64,000 nt of DNA from Chloroherpetonaceae bacterium (GCA_025055975.1 JANWWM010000063.1:1-64000), one strand, 5' to 3'. Positions 8,405 through 17,292 are shown, counted from the stretch's first letter. Translations and numbers: made by a program. The notes: generated from the sequence alone by a model not told the origin.

Positions 8405-9493
8405 ATGAACGCGCGCGACCTCAAATCATTCGCCATCGCCGAGCTGCAACGCGAATTTGTCTTGCTTGGCGAACCTGCCTTTCGCGCCGAACAGGCGTTG
8501 GAATGGGCGTATCGCGGCGTCGCGGATTTTTCGCAAATGACCAATCTCCCCAAAGCCCTGCGCCAAAAACTCTCCGAGCGTTTCTTCGTCTCGACCCTTT
8601 CGCCCAAGTCGGTTTCGGATTCGTCGGAAATCGAGACGGCGCGGACGGTCAAGTTTCTCTTCGCGTTGGAAGACGGCAAGGAAATCGAAACCGTGCTGAT
8701 TCCCGATTTCAAGAGCGAAACGCAACGACGGCTCACGGTTTGCGTCTCTTCGCAGGTCGGGTGCGCGATGGCGTGCAAATTTTGCGCGACGGGCTATATG
8801 GGTTTTACGCGCAATCTCACGGTTGGCGAAATCGTCGGGCAGGTCGAATGCGCGGCGAAGTGGGCGCGCGAGCGTTGGAATCAACGCATCACGAACGTCG
8901 TCTTTATGGGAATGGGCGAACCGATGCTCAATTACGAGCGCGTGATGGAAGCGGCTTACATTCTTTCGGCGCATCGCTACCCGTTCCAAATCGGCGAGCG
9001 ACGCATCACGCTCTCGACCGTTGGCGTGGTTGCGGGCATCGATCGCTTGGCGGAATCGCCCCTCAAAATCAATCTTGCCGTTTCGCTTCACTCGGCGATC
9101 GAAGAAAAGCGACGCGCCTTGATGCCCATCGCGCGAGAGTTTTCGCTTGCGCAGTTGCGCCGCTCGCTCATCGCCTACTACGCCAAAACGAAGCGCGAAA
9201 TTTTCATTGAGTATCTTTTGCTCGATGGCGTCAACGACGGCGAAGAGGACGCGACGGCTCTCGTCAAGTTCGCTCGCAGCGTTCCGAGCAAAATCAATTT
9301 GATAGATTACAACCCGATTGCTAATATCGATTACCGCCGCTCCGACGAGGCGCGCAAGACGCGATTCCGCGAGATTTTGCGTCAAGCGGGGCTTTTCGCG
9401 TCGGTGCGGCGCAGTCGCGGAAAAGACATCGACGCGGCGTGCGGACAACTGGCGACGCGCTCGATTTCCAAGAAGACCTTGAAGCCCGTTTGA
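8405..9493 (+). CDS. rlmN: Dual-specificity rRNA/tRNA adenine-C2 methyltransferase RlmN
   Basis: A radical-SAM enzyme of 362 residues that methylates C2 of A2503 in 23S rRNA and of A37 in some tRNAs. The iron-sulfur cluster motif CxxxCxxC is C120-C124-C127 (CAMACKFC), followed by ATGYMGF. Other family marks are FMGMGEPMLNY, RITLSTVGVV, LAVSLHS and the C-terminal GLFASVRRSRGKDIDAACGQL with the second catalytic cysteine (ACGQL). Start ATG 8405 is preferred because a GGAG ribosome site lies 11 bases upstream, after the terminator. It begins a small set rlmN-hypothetical-adk with close spacing. Confidence 0.95.
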   Translation: MNARDLKSFAIAELQREFVLLGEPAFRAEQALEWAYRGVADFSQMTNLPKALRQKLSERFFVSTLSPKSVSDSSEIETARTVKFLFALEDGKEIETVLIPDFKSETQRRLTVCVSSQVGCAMACKFCATGYMGFTRNLTVGEIVGQVECAAKWARERWNQRITNVVFMGMGEPMLNYERVMEAAYILSAHRYPFQIGERRITLSTVGVVAGIDRLAESPLKINLAVSLHSAIEEKRRALMPIAREFSLAQLRRSLIAYYAKTKREIFIEYLLLDGVNDGEEDATALVKFARSVPSKINLIDYNPIANIDYRRSDEARKTRFREILRQAGLFASVRRSRGKDIDAACGQLATRSISKKTLKPV

Positions 9494-9520
9494 ACCATCG
9501 CCAAATCATCGTTTGCGATT

Positions 9521-10102
9521 ATGCCGCTTCCGTTTGACATTAGCCCCGACGCGCTTTGGCGCAAAACGCTCCAAGCCTTCACGAAGAACGAAGCCGAAAC
9601 GTCCGAAAACCCCGAATACATCGAGCTGAAAACGCGCCGATACCGCGCCGCAATGCGCGACGTATATGAGGTCGCCTTGTCGCTTCCGCCGCGTTGGTTC
9701 GGTTGGCGCGTCGTCTCGCGCGAAAAAAACTTGGGCGGAATGTCGGCGTTCAAGTGCGAAATCACGTCCGCCGTGCTCGGCGGCAATCGCTTGGAACTTT
9801 CGGTTTGGATGATGGAAGAGCCAGACGCGAGCGGCGGCGTTGCGACGGTCGTCAACGCCAAGTGCGTTTCGCGCGCCCCGACGAAAGGCGACTTGGGCGA
9901 ATGTCGGCGCAACATCGCCTTCTTTCTCTTCGCGCTCGACGACGCTTTTGCGCCTGTCAGCGCACCCGCGCCCAAAAGCGAACCCGAACCGCTTCGCGCC
10001 GACGCAAAACCGTCTGAACAACCCGCGCCCCGTCCTCGCGTTACCATCAAGCAAGGCGGCGCGCAACGCATCGCCATCAAACAATCCACGCCCGAAAAAT
10101 GA
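9521..10102 (+). CDS. Conserved-looking hypothetical protein between rlmN and adk
   Basis: A 193-residue soluble protein of unknown function. Residues 1-145 look like a folded domain (YIELKTRRYRAAMRDVYEVAL, PRWFGWRVVSREKNL, LGGNRLELSVWMMEE, NAKCVSRAPTKGDLGECRRNI), rich in beta strands with two cysteines near the end. The shape recalls DUF1499/SRPBCC-like ligand proteins but no motif proves it. Residues 146-193 form a low-complexity Pro/Ala/Glu tail ending in a basic VTIKQGGAQRIAIK. The gene starts 27 bases after rlmN, and its last codons overlap the adk start by four bases (ATGA), so it is translated with adk. Confidence 0.7.
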   Translation: MPLPFDISPDALWRKTLQAFTKNEAETSENPEYIELKTRRYRAAMRDVYEVALSLPPRWFGWRVVSREKNLGGMSAFKCEITSAVLGGNRLELSVWMMEEPDASGGVATVVNAKCVSRAPTKGDLGECRRNIAFFLFALDDAFAPVSAPAPKSEPEPLRADAKPSEQPAPRPRVTIKQGGAQRIAIKQSTPEK

Positions 10103-10755
10103 GGTTGATTTTGTTTGGAATGCCCGGCGTCGGCAAGGGCACGCAAGCCAAAATCCTCTCGCAAAAGCACGGCGCGATTCACGTCTCGACGGGCGATATG
10201 CTTCGCTCCAACGTTCAAAACGGCACGCCGCTCGGCGCGATGGCGAAAACCTATATGGACAAAGGCGAACTCGTGCCCGACCATCTCATCATCGCAATGA
10301 TTGAGGAAGTTCTCTCGTCGCCCAAAGCCCGCAAAGGCTACGTGCTCGACGGCTTTCCGCGAACCGTCGCCCAAGCCGAAGCGTTGGAGACGATTCTCTG
10401 GCGGGCCAACGTGCCCATCGACAGAGCCATCAACATCGTCGTCGACGAGGAAGAAGTTGTTCGTCGGCTGTCGGGGCGAATGACCTGCCCGAACTGCGGC
10501 GCGATTTATCACAAATACAATCAACCGCCGAAAACCCCCGACATGTGCGACCAATGCGGACACGTCGGACTGGTTCAGCGCAACGACGACAAAGAAGAAA
10601 CCGTCCGACATCGCCTCGAAGTTTATCACAAAAACACCGAACCCGTCTTGGAATTCTATCGCAAGAAAGGCGCGATCGTCGATGTCGATGGCGCAAAGCC
10701 CGTCGAGGAAGTTACCGCGTCGATTGAAGCCCTCGTGCAGAACGGAAAAGCCTAA
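10099..10755 (+). CDS. adk: Adenylate kinase (zinc-lid type)
   Basis: A 218-residue adenylate kinase, which interconverts ATP+AMP and 2 ADP. The P-loop GMPGVGKGTQAK is at residues 6-17, followed by HVSTGDMLR and LDGFPRT, which bind AMP. The LID domain has a four-cysteine zinc site (CPNCG near 131 and CDQCG near 150), common in thermophiles and Gram-positives. ATG 10099 overlaps the stop of the preceding hypothetical in an ATGA junction. It is convergent with the FMN-binding gene beyond a 190-base spacer rich in inverted repeats. Confidence 0.96.
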   Translation: MRLILFGMPGVGKGTQAKILSQKHGAIHVSTGDMLRSNVQNGTPLGAMAKTYMDKGELVPDHLIIAMIEEVLSSPKARKGYVLDGFPRTVAQAEALETILWRANVPIDRAINIVVDEEEVVRRLSGRMTCPNCGAIYHKYNQPPKTPDMCDQCGHVGLVQRNDDKEETVRHRLEVYHKNTEPVLEFYRKKGAIVDVDGAKPVEEVTASIEALVQNGKA

Positions 10756-10778
10756 CCCCTTTATGCAGGCGACGAAAG

Positions 10779-10793
10779 TTTCGCAATGCGAAA
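10779..10793. repeat. 7-bp inverted repeat TTTCGCA-A-TGCGAAA
   Basis: Perfect inverted repeat with a single central base, 24 bases after the adk stop. It is too tight for an RNA hairpin and no T-run follows, so it looks more like a protein-binding palindrome than a terminator. Two further inverted repeats, 10871-10888 (imperfect) and 10896-10908, sit in the same spacer. Confidence 0.4.
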
Positions 10794-10923
10794 TTGATTG
10801 AGGGTAGCCCGCGCCGCGCTACAAGCGCAGTCGCCTCCAAGAGAATCTGCTCGCATTGTCGCTCGTCTACCGAAATCAACGATTTTCGCCCAATTGAGCC
10901 ATTGGCTCTCGCGGGCAAACGAG

Positions 10924-10944
10924 CATCGGGGAAATTTTCCGATG
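10924..10944 (-). terminator. Hairpin at the end of the FMN-binding gene
   Basis: CATCGG (10924-10929) and CCGATG (10939-10944) form a stem around an AT-rich 9-base centre. It lies directly after the minus-strand stop codon at 10947. No long T-run is seen, so its role as terminator is tentative. Confidence 0.4.
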
Positions 10945-10946
10945 AC

Positions 10947-11552
10947 TTACGGTGCGACCCAACTCGCGTCAAGTTCGCCGTCGCGCCAAACGAACCTCGC
11001 TCGCCGATGCCCCGTCGAGTTTAGCCAAAGCCAATCCAACGAATGAATGCGCGTCTCGACGACGGCGAAGTTTTCGCGTCCCGCTTCGCTTTCTTCGAGG
11101 GTTGGAATTCGATGCAATAGCCATTCGGGCAAGCCTGACGCGGCTTTATCGAGTTTGGTCAGCGGCGGAAGCGAAATGTAACAGCGTCGGCTCGTGAGTT
11201 TGGAATTTTTCCATTGCAAGTCAGCCAGTTCGTCGTCGAAGTGGAGCGTCGCCACGCCCGCAAGCCGCAGTTGCACGCGCAGGTTTGGGTCGTAGAATAG
11301 CCAACTGACGTTGGGATTGGCTCGAAGTTCGGCGATTTTCTCGGAGCGTTTGTCGCTGTGAAAGACGAGGGTTCTCGTTTCGGCGATCGCTTTGCGCAGC
11401 ACGACGGTTCTGACGCTTGGCGCGTCGCCTCGAACGGTCGCCACCACGCCCAAGTGGAACACGTGCTTGCGATTTCGCGCCCCCTCTTCCAGCGACCGCC
11501 ATGCGTTTGCCAGCAGCGCGTCTAACGACAGATCTTGTTCGAGCGTCAGCAT
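10947..11552 (-). CDS. Pyridoxamine 5'-phosphate oxidase-related FMN-binding protein
   Basis: About 201 residues from ATG 11552; a much longer open frame upstream lacks conserved sequence and overlaps the promoter of the next gene. The split-barrel flavin fold is visible: FHLGVVATVRGDAPSVRTVVLRK, LVFHSDKRSEKIAELRANP, VSWLFYDPNLRVQLRLAG, then a C-terminal SLDWLWLNSTGHRRARFVW. The last stretch matches the ending of PNPOx and of the Alr4036-like FMN proteins. Classic PdxH carries a longer substrate-binding C terminus, so this is more likely a general flavin-dependent oxidoreductase than the vitamin B6 enzyme. It is divergent from the peptide-binding lipoprotein. Confidence 0.75.
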   Translation of the reverse strand: MLTLEQDLSLDALLANAWRSLEEGARNRKHVFHLGVVATVRGDAPSVRTVVLRKAIAETRTLVFHSDKRSEKIAELRANPNVSWLFYDPNLRVQLRLAGVATLHFDDELADLQWKNSKLTSRRCYISLPPLTKLDKAASGLPEWLLHRIPTLEESEAGRENFAVVETRIHSLDWLWLNSTGHRRARFVWRDGELDASWVAP

Positions 11553-11594
11553 GGAATCAGAGAAAGTTTCGGCGAAAGTCGTTTCCGAAAGCGT

Positions 11595-11602
11595 TATATT
11601 TG
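11595..11602 (+). promoter_or_regulatory. -7 element TATATTTG for the peptide-binding lipoprotein
   Basis: Perfect TAnnTTTG, 40 bases before ATG 11643. It shares gcgttatatttg with the element at 54775. It supports 11643 as the start rather than the longer upstream frame. Confidence 0.6.
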
Positions 11603-11642
11603 CCGCGCCTTTCAACGCATCAACTTCAACTTCAAGCGACGA

Positions 11643-13403
11643 ATGCGGCTTGCTCGTTTCATTGCGGCGTTCTTTTTCGCGTCGGTCGTTCTTTCTTCTT
11701 GCGGCAAAAAAGAAATCAAAACGGAATTTCGTTCCGCAAATGGCGGCAAAGCCTACGGCGGCACGTTCGTTTATAGCGAAACCTCCGACTTGCCCACGCT
11801 CGACCCCGTTCAAATCGGCGACGTGGCGTCGCACCATGCGGCGCATCAAATTTACGAACTGCTCGTCGACCTCGACCCGAAGACGTTGCAAATCGTCCCC
11901 GAACTGGCGACGCGATGGGACATCTCGCCCGATGGCTTAACCTACACGTTCTATCTGCGCGACAGCGTCTATTTTCACGACGACGTGTGCTTTCCGCAAA
12001 GCGAGGGTCGCAAATTCACCGCCGACGACGTGAAGTTTTCCTTCGAGCGCGCCTGCAATCCCAAAACGCAAACCAAAGGCTTTTGGGTGTTCAAAGACAA
12101 GGTCGTTGGCGCAAACGAATACTTCGAGGCGCAACAATCCGCCGACCCCAAAATCACCGAAGTCAAGGGCTTCGAGGTTCTCGATGAACGCCGATTTCGG
12201 ATTCGTTTAATCAAGCCTTACGCGCCGTTTTTGATGTTGCTCACGACGGCGTTCTGCTATGTCGTGCCGCCCGAAGCGGTCAAGTATTACGGTCAGAATT
12301 TTCGCGTCCGTCCCGTTGGCACGGGCGCGTTTCAGTTTCAAGAGTTCAAGGACGGACAATATCTGCTGCTGAAACGCAATCCGAAGTATTGGCAAAAAGA
12401 CGAGTTCGGAAATCCGTTGCCGTTTTTGGACCACGTGAAGATGGTTTTTATCCGCGACCTTTCGACGCAACTGATGACCTTGAAGCAAGGCGGCGTTTCG
12501 GAAGCGTATCGCATTGAATCGGCGATGCGCGGCGAATGGCTCACGGAGCAAAACGAATTGGCGGAGAAATACCGCAACGAGTTCGTCTTGCATCGCTTGC
12601 CCGCGCTTTCGACGCAATTTTTCGGAATGAATTGCAAGGTTGCGCCCTTCAACGACAGGCGCGTGCGTCTCGCCTTCAATTACGCCATCGATCGCGAGAA
12701 GATTGAAAAGTATGTCCTCAAAGGCGAAGGCGTCGCCGCCACGAAAGGAATCGTGCCGCCGCTTATGCCGAACTACGACCCGTCAAAGGTCAAGGGCTAC
12801 AAGTTCGATGTTCAAAAGGCGCGGCAATTGCTCGCCGAAGCGGGCTATCCAAACGGCAAAGGCTTTCCCGAAACCACGCTTCAACTCAACGCGGGCGGCG
12901 GACGCAATCTCAAAATGGCGGAGGCGATTCAAGAAATGCTCCAACAAAATTTGAACGTCAAGGTCAATCTCGCGCAGGTCGAGTGGTCGATGCACTTGGA
13001 GACGGTCGAGACGAGCAAAGCGCCGTTCTATCGGCTCGGTTGGGTGGCGGATTATCCCGACGCGGAAAGTTTCCTCAATCAATTCTACGGCAAACTCGTC
13101 CCCGCGAAGTTGGAGGAGCGTAGTTATCCCAACTCGGCGCGCTATCAAAACCCGAAGTTCGACGAGCTTTACGAGAAAGCCTTGTCGACGATGAACGACG
13201 CGCAACGCAACGCGGTTTATTTGCAAGCGGAACAACTTGCGCTCGACGACGCGCCGCTCTTGCTTCTGATTTACGACATCGATGAGCGCATCGTGCGCAA
13301 AGACGTCCGCGATTACGCCGTGAACGCGATGGACAGACGCGATTACAAAACGGTTTGGCTCGAAAAGCCCGTTATGGCGACGCCAGAACCGAAAGAGCGA
13401 TGA
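11643..13403 (+). CDS. ABC-type oligopeptide/dipeptide-binding lipoprotein (SBP family 5)
   Basis: A 586-residue extracytoplasmic binding protein. The N terminus MRLARFIAAFFFASVVLSSC is a lipoprotein signal with lipobox LSSC. The SBP_bac_5 domain follows: GGTFVYSETSDLPTLDPV, ELATRWDISPDGLTYTFYLR, GRKFTADDVKFSFERA, PVGTGAFQFQEF, and late in the chain VEWSMHLETVETSKAPFYRLGWVADYPD. Proteins of this family deliver peptides or other solutes to Dpp/Opp permeases. No permease or ATPase gene is nearby, so it is an orphan component or acts with a system encoded elsewhere. The helicase gene starts 16 bases after its stop and may be co-transcribed. Confidence 0.9.
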   Translation: MRLARFIAAFFFASVVLSSCGKKEIKTEFRSANGGKAYGGTFVYSETSDLPTLDPVQIGDVASHHAAHQIYELLVDLDPKTLQIVPELATRWDISPDGLTYTFYLRDSVYFHDDVCFPQSEGRKFTADDVKFSFERACNPKTQTKGFWVFKDKVVGANEYFEAQQSADPKITEVKGFEVLDERRFRIRLIKPYAPFLMLLTTAFCYVVPPEAVKYYGQNFRVRPVGTGAFQFQEFKDGQYLLLKRNPKYWQKDEFGNPLPFLDHVKMVFIRDLSTQLMTLKQGGVSEAYRIESAMRGEWLTEQNELAEKYRNEFVLHRLPALSTQFFGMNCKVAPFNDRRVRLAFNYAIDREKIEKYVLKGEGVAATKGIVPPLMPNYDPSKVKGYKFDVQKARQLLAEAGYPNGKGFPETTLQLNAGGGRNLKMAEAIQEMLQQNLNVKVNLAQVEWSMHLETVETSKAPFYRLGWVADYPDAESFLNQFYGKLVPAKLEERSYPNSARYQNPKFDELYEKALSTMNDAQRNAVYLQAEQLALDDAPLLLLIYDIDERIVRKDVRDYAVNAMDRRDYKTVWLEKPVMATPEPKER

Positions 13404-13419
13404 CAATCCGACCGCGCCA

Positions 13420-15966
13420 ATGAACCGCATTCTCGATGGCTTGACGGAAGAACAGCGCGAGGCGGCGGAGCATCTTCGCGGCGGCTTGCTGACGCTTGCG
13501 CCCGTCGGCACGGGCAAAACGGAGACGATCGCGCGCCGAGCGGCGTTTGCGATTTCGAGCGGCGTCGCGCCCGAAAAAATACTCTGCCTCACCTTCACCA
13601 ACAAGGCGGCGAGCGAAATGAAAGCGCGCATTCAAAAACTGCTTGGCGATTCGGGCTACGGCGACCGCGCGCGCGACGTCACGGTTTCCACGTTTCACAG
13701 CCTTTGCGCCAAAATTCTGCGCCGCGAAGCCGAGTCGCTTGCGATATCGCCCGACTTTCTCATCTACGACGAAGAGGATTCCATCGCCGTCGTTTCGCGC
13801 GAGCGCGAGCGATTCGCGCTGAACGTCGCGCCGCATGCCGAGCGCAAACTTGACCGCGCGCTCTTCCACGCCATTCAACGCGCTAAAATCGAACCCTATC
13901 AAACCGATTCGCCCGAACCTCTCCAAAAAATTCTTTATCGTTGCCTGAACTCGTCGGGGCTGAAAGAAGACGAAATCGATCTCCGCCAAAACTTTTTCGC
14001 GCAAGAAATTTTCGATGGCTACCACAGCGCGCTCCGCGAAAGCGACGCGCTCGATTTCAACGACCTGCTTGCGAAAACGCTCGACCTTTTCAAAGGCAAT
14101 CCCGACGCGCTCTCCCGTTGGCAAGAAACTTACGAGTGGATTCAGGTCGATGAGGTTCAAGACACGTCCATACCCGAATACGAGATTCTTTCAAGGCTGG
14201 CGAGCGTTCACAAGAACCTTGCGTTTTTCGGCGACGCGCATCAAACCATTTTCGAGTGGCGCGATTCGAACCCAAGCGCGGTGCTATTGCGTTTCGAGCG
14301 CGACTTCGCCCCCATCAAAAAGGTAGAGCTTTCGCACAATCATCGCTCGACGGCGAACATTCTTCAAGCTGCGCTCTCCATCACGAACCCCGACATCGCG
14401 CGCCTTCTCGAAGACCTTTCGGAGCGCGAAATCAAGCGACGCGGCGAAAAGGTGAAACTTCGCATGGCGCAATCTCTCGCCGACGAATCGTATTGGATCG
14501 CGGGCGAAGTGCGTCGGCTGCACGAGAACGAAGGCGTCGCGTATAGCGATTTTGCCATCATCACGCGGCGACACGAACTCAACGAAAAAATCGCCGAATG
14601 CTTGCGCTTCTGCCAAATTCCGCACTATCTCGTCGAGGACTCCAAGTTTTTCGCTCGTCCCGAAGTCAAAGACGCGCTGGCGCACTTGCGCCTTCTGCTG
14701 AACCCCAACGACGAGCAAGCCTTTCGGCGCGTCGCGCTCGCCGTTCCCAGCGAGATGTCCGAAGACGCGCTCGACGACATTTCGCGGGCGATTCAGGAAA
14801 GCGGCTTGCGCTTGCGCGACTTTCTCAATCCCCAAGCGCGCGAGGGCGACGTGTTCAAGCCCTTGCTCGATGCCTTCGAGCGCGATGGTCTCGTCGCCAT
14901 CGATATGGAATCGACAGGGCTTAATCCCTATCAAGACGAGGCGATCGAAGTGGCGGCGGTCAAGTTCGGCAAATCGGGAAAGGTCGCCGAATTTCATCGT
15001 TTCATCAAGCCCACGAAGCCCGTCGGCGATTCGGAAAAGGTGCACGGCATTTCCGACGCTTTCTTGCAAGAGAACGGGCGCGACCCGAAAATCGTCTTTG
15101 GCGCGCTGCTGGATTTCATCGGCGATTCGGTTCTCGTCGGACATAACATCGGCTTCGACCTCGACCTGCTCAAGAGCAATCTGCGCCGATTGGAGCTCGA
15201 CCTCATTGATTTCGTCGCCTTCGATACGCTCGATCTTTCGCGCCGATACGCGAAACTGCGCGATTATAAGCTTCTGACGGTCTGCCGCCACTACGGCATT
15301 TCGCTTCCGACGCATCGCGCGATGGACGATGCCAACGCCGTCGCGGAACTTGTTCGCGCCCTCGCCCCAACGCTTCAAGAAGGCGCAAGGCTCCGCGAGC
15401 AACATCTCTTCGAGCATCGCGCTTCCTTCGACGCGCTCGCTCGACTATTCGAGCGATGGCAAAAACAACTGGAAGACTCTCGTCCGCAAGTCCTTTTGGA
15501 GCGCGTGCTTTCCGACAGAGAATTGCGCGAACATTGGCGAAGGCAAAAAGACGGCAACGAGCGCGTCGAAGCCTTGAACGCGCTCTCGCAACGGTTTTCG
15601 GTCTTGGATCTTGATCGCAAGGAAAACCCGAAGGAATCCCTCAAATTCATCCTCGAAAACGCGACGCTCGGATTCGGCGGCTCGTGGAGCGACCCGACGA
15701 AACTTCCCATTTTGACGGCGCATCAAGCCAAAGGAATGGAGTTTCAGGTGGTCTTCATCGCGGGCGCGACCGACCGCGAGTTCCCGCACTGGCTCAATCA
15801 CGACCCGAAGGGCGTTGAACAAGAACGCAAACTTTTGTATGTTGCGATGACGCGAGCCAAACGCCGGCTCTACATTTCCTACTTCGCCCGAAACGAGAAA
15901 GATTACAAGCAAAAACCGTCTCGTTTTATTCAGCAAATTCCTCATAAGCTCATAGAGCCAGTTTGA
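13420..15966 (+). CDS. UvrD/Rep-type helicase with embedded DnaQ-like 3'-5' exonuclease domain
   Basis: An 848-residue superfamily 1A helicase with an unusual insertion. Helicase parts: Walker A GTGKT at residues 30-34 (in LAPVGTGKTET), LTFTNKAASEM, TFHSLCAKIL, Walker B VDEVQD near 245, GDAHQTIFEWR and LSHNHRST; at the C-terminal end LTAHQAKGMEF (~765) and LLYVAMTRAKRRLYISY (~805). Between the motif IV region and motif V, residues ~490-645 are a DEDDh exonuclease: AIDMESTGLNP (first two acids), VGHNIGFDLDLL, and HRAMDDANAV (His and last Asp). All catalytic residues of both activities are present. The exonuclease sits about where the 2B subdomain of UvrD would be. It is likely a DNA repair enzyme that unwinds and trims; that is inference. 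Confidence 0.88.
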   Translation: MNRILDGLTEEQREAAEHLRGGLLTLAPVGTGKTETIARRAAFAISSGVAPEKILCLTFTNKAASEMKARIQKLLGDSGYGDRARDVTVSTFHSLCAKILRREAESLAISPDFLIYDEEDSIAVVSRERERFALNVAPHAERKLDRALFHAIQRAKIEPYQTDSPEPLQKILYRCLNSSGLKEDEIDLRQNFFAQEIFDGYHSALRESDALDFNDLLAKTLDLFKGNPDALSRWQETYEWIQVDEVQDTSIPEYEILSRLASVHKNLAFFGDAHQTIFEWRDSNPSAVLLRFERDFAPIKKVELSHNHRSTANILQAALSITNPDIARLLEDLSEREIKRRGEKVKLRMAQSLADESYWIAGEVRRLHENEGVAYSDFAIITRRHELNEKIAECLRFCQIPHYLVEDSKFFARPEVKDALAHLRLLLNPNDEQAFRRVALAVPSEMSEDALDDISRAIQESGLRLRDFLNPQAREGDVFKPLLDAFERDGLVAIDMESTGLNPYQDEAIEVAAVKFGKSGKVAEFHRFIKPTKPVGDSEKVHGISDAFLQENGRDPKIVFGALLDFIGDSVLVGHNIGFDLDLLKSNLRRLELDLIDFVAFDTLDLSRRYAKLRDYKLLTVCRHYGISLPTHRAMDDANAVAELVRALAPTLQEGARLREQHLFEHRASFDALARLFERWQKQLEDSRPQVLLERVLSDRELREHWRRQKDGNERVEALNALSQRFSVLDLDRKENPKESLKFILENATLGFGGSWSDPTKLPILTAHQAKGMEFQVVFIAGATDREFPHWLNHDPKGVEQERKLLYVAMTRAKRRLYISYFARNEKDYKQKPSRFIQQIPHKLIEPV

Positions 15967-16054
15967 TTCCGGAATTTGCTCTCCGCCACAAAGCGACGAC
16001 GCGAAAATCTTTAATCTCGTCAATATCGCGTCCATCAAACTTGTCGTTCAAACT

Positions 16055-17212
16055 ATGGACAAACTCTTTGACATCGATTATGTCTTTTATCTCGGCGTCG
16101 TTTTTCTGTTCGTTGCGGTTTTGGGGTCGTTTCGAAGGCTGTGGGTTTTGGGCTGGAAAAGCGCGATTGGGCGCATGACGCGGCTCGCCGTAAAGCCCGT
16201 CTCTGAAAATTCTTCTTCCCGCTCGCCGAAAACGGTTTATCACATCGAGATGGAATATGAATACGAGGTCGAGGGACAAATTCAAAAGGGACGTTCGTTT
16301 TACACCGGCGAGAAAGTCCACGTCGTCAAAACCGAGGCGGAGGCGCGGAAATTCGCAACCGATTACGCGCCCGAATCCCGAATCGTCGTCTACTACAATC
16401 CCCTGATTTATTCGGACTCCGCTCTGAAGCGCGGCAGGTTTTTGAGCGGCTTTTCTTTGACATTCATCGCGTTGAGCGCGTTGACGTTCTATGGATACTA
16501 CGTGCTTTGGCAACGCGACAATAGCCCCGAAGCCATCAAGGTCTACCGATCGACAATCAACTACTCGATTGAAGTCGCCAGCCGCAAGCGCGAGCGCGTC
16601 TATCAAATCGATCAATCGTGGCGCACGCTTCAGACCATTCCGCGAGAGTTGGAACGATTCCCGAACCTCGAAGTCCTCAATTTGAGCAACAACCTCATCT
16701 CCGAAATTCCGCGAGGATTCAAGTTTCCCGAATCGCTCGTCCGATTGAACCTTTCGCAAAACAAATTCTCTCGCTTTCCGACGGGCTTGGAGACGCTGCC
16801 ACACCTTCGCTATCTCGACCTTTCAAACAACAAAATCGAAACCGATAGCGGCGCGGCTCTGCCTCGATCGCTTCGCGTCTTGGATTTGAGCAACAATAAG
16901 CTCAAAACTCTCGGCGAATACTTGGTGCGCAATCCGCATCTCGATACCATCTACGCCCGCAACAATCAGATTGAGTTTCTGCCCGATAGGCTCTACTACG
17001 ACTCCTACTACGACAAAGAGCCGCCCTCGCTCAAAGTGCTCGATTTGCGCGGCAATCCGATTCCGCCGAAGGAGCGCAAACGCATTTTGGCTCAAATGCC
17101 CCAAACGCTCGTCGTGATGGACGAACTGCCCGAAGAGCCGCCTCCGCCGACCAAAAAACAAAAGCAAGCCTCGAAGCCAAAGCGCATCATTCGCAAACGG
17201 TGGGGCTTGTGA
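16055..17212 (+). CDS. DUF3592-like membrane domain fused to leucine-rich repeats
   Basis: A 385-residue membrane-anchored protein. A first hydrophobic segment (FYLGVVFLFVAVLGSF) is followed by a DUF3592-like region (YHIEMEYEYEVEGQ, GRSFYTGEKV, RIVVYYNPLIYSDSAL) and a second membrane helix (FSLTFIALSALTFYGYYVLW). From about residue 190 there are at least five leucine-rich repeats of the LxxLxLSNNxI type (FPNLEVLNLSNNLI, LVRLNLSQNKF, LRYLDLSNNKI, LRVLDLSNNKL, LKVLDLRGNPI). The C terminus is Pro- and Lys-rich and ends in KPKRIIRKRWGL. DUF3592 proteins usually lack LRRs. Function unknown; a protein-protein contact role at the membrane is likely. Confidence 0.75.
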   Translation: MDKLFDIDYVFYLGVVFLFVAVLGSFRRLWVLGWKSAIGRMTRLAVKPVSENSSSRSPKTVYHIEMEYEYEVEGQIQKGRSFYTGEKVHVVKTEAEARKFATDYAPESRIVVYYNPLIYSDSALKRGRFLSGFSLTFIALSALTFYGYYVLWQRDNSPEAIKVYRSTINYSIEVASRKRERVYQIDQSWRTLQTIPRELERFPNLEVLNLSNNLISEIPRGFKFPESLVRLNLSQNKFSRFPTGLETLPHLRYLDLSNNKIETDSGAALPRSLRVLDLSNNKLKTLGEYLVRNPHLDTIYARNNQIEFLPDRLYYDSYYDKEPPSLKVLDLRGNPIPPKERKRILAQMPQTLVVMDELPEEPPPPTKKQKQASKPKRIIRKRWGL

Positions 17213-17292
17213 GCGTCGTCGCTCGCAACGTCCTGAATCTACCTTGTTTTTCGAGCGGGTTTTCCTTACTATTGCGGTTCGTTCTCGCGCCG

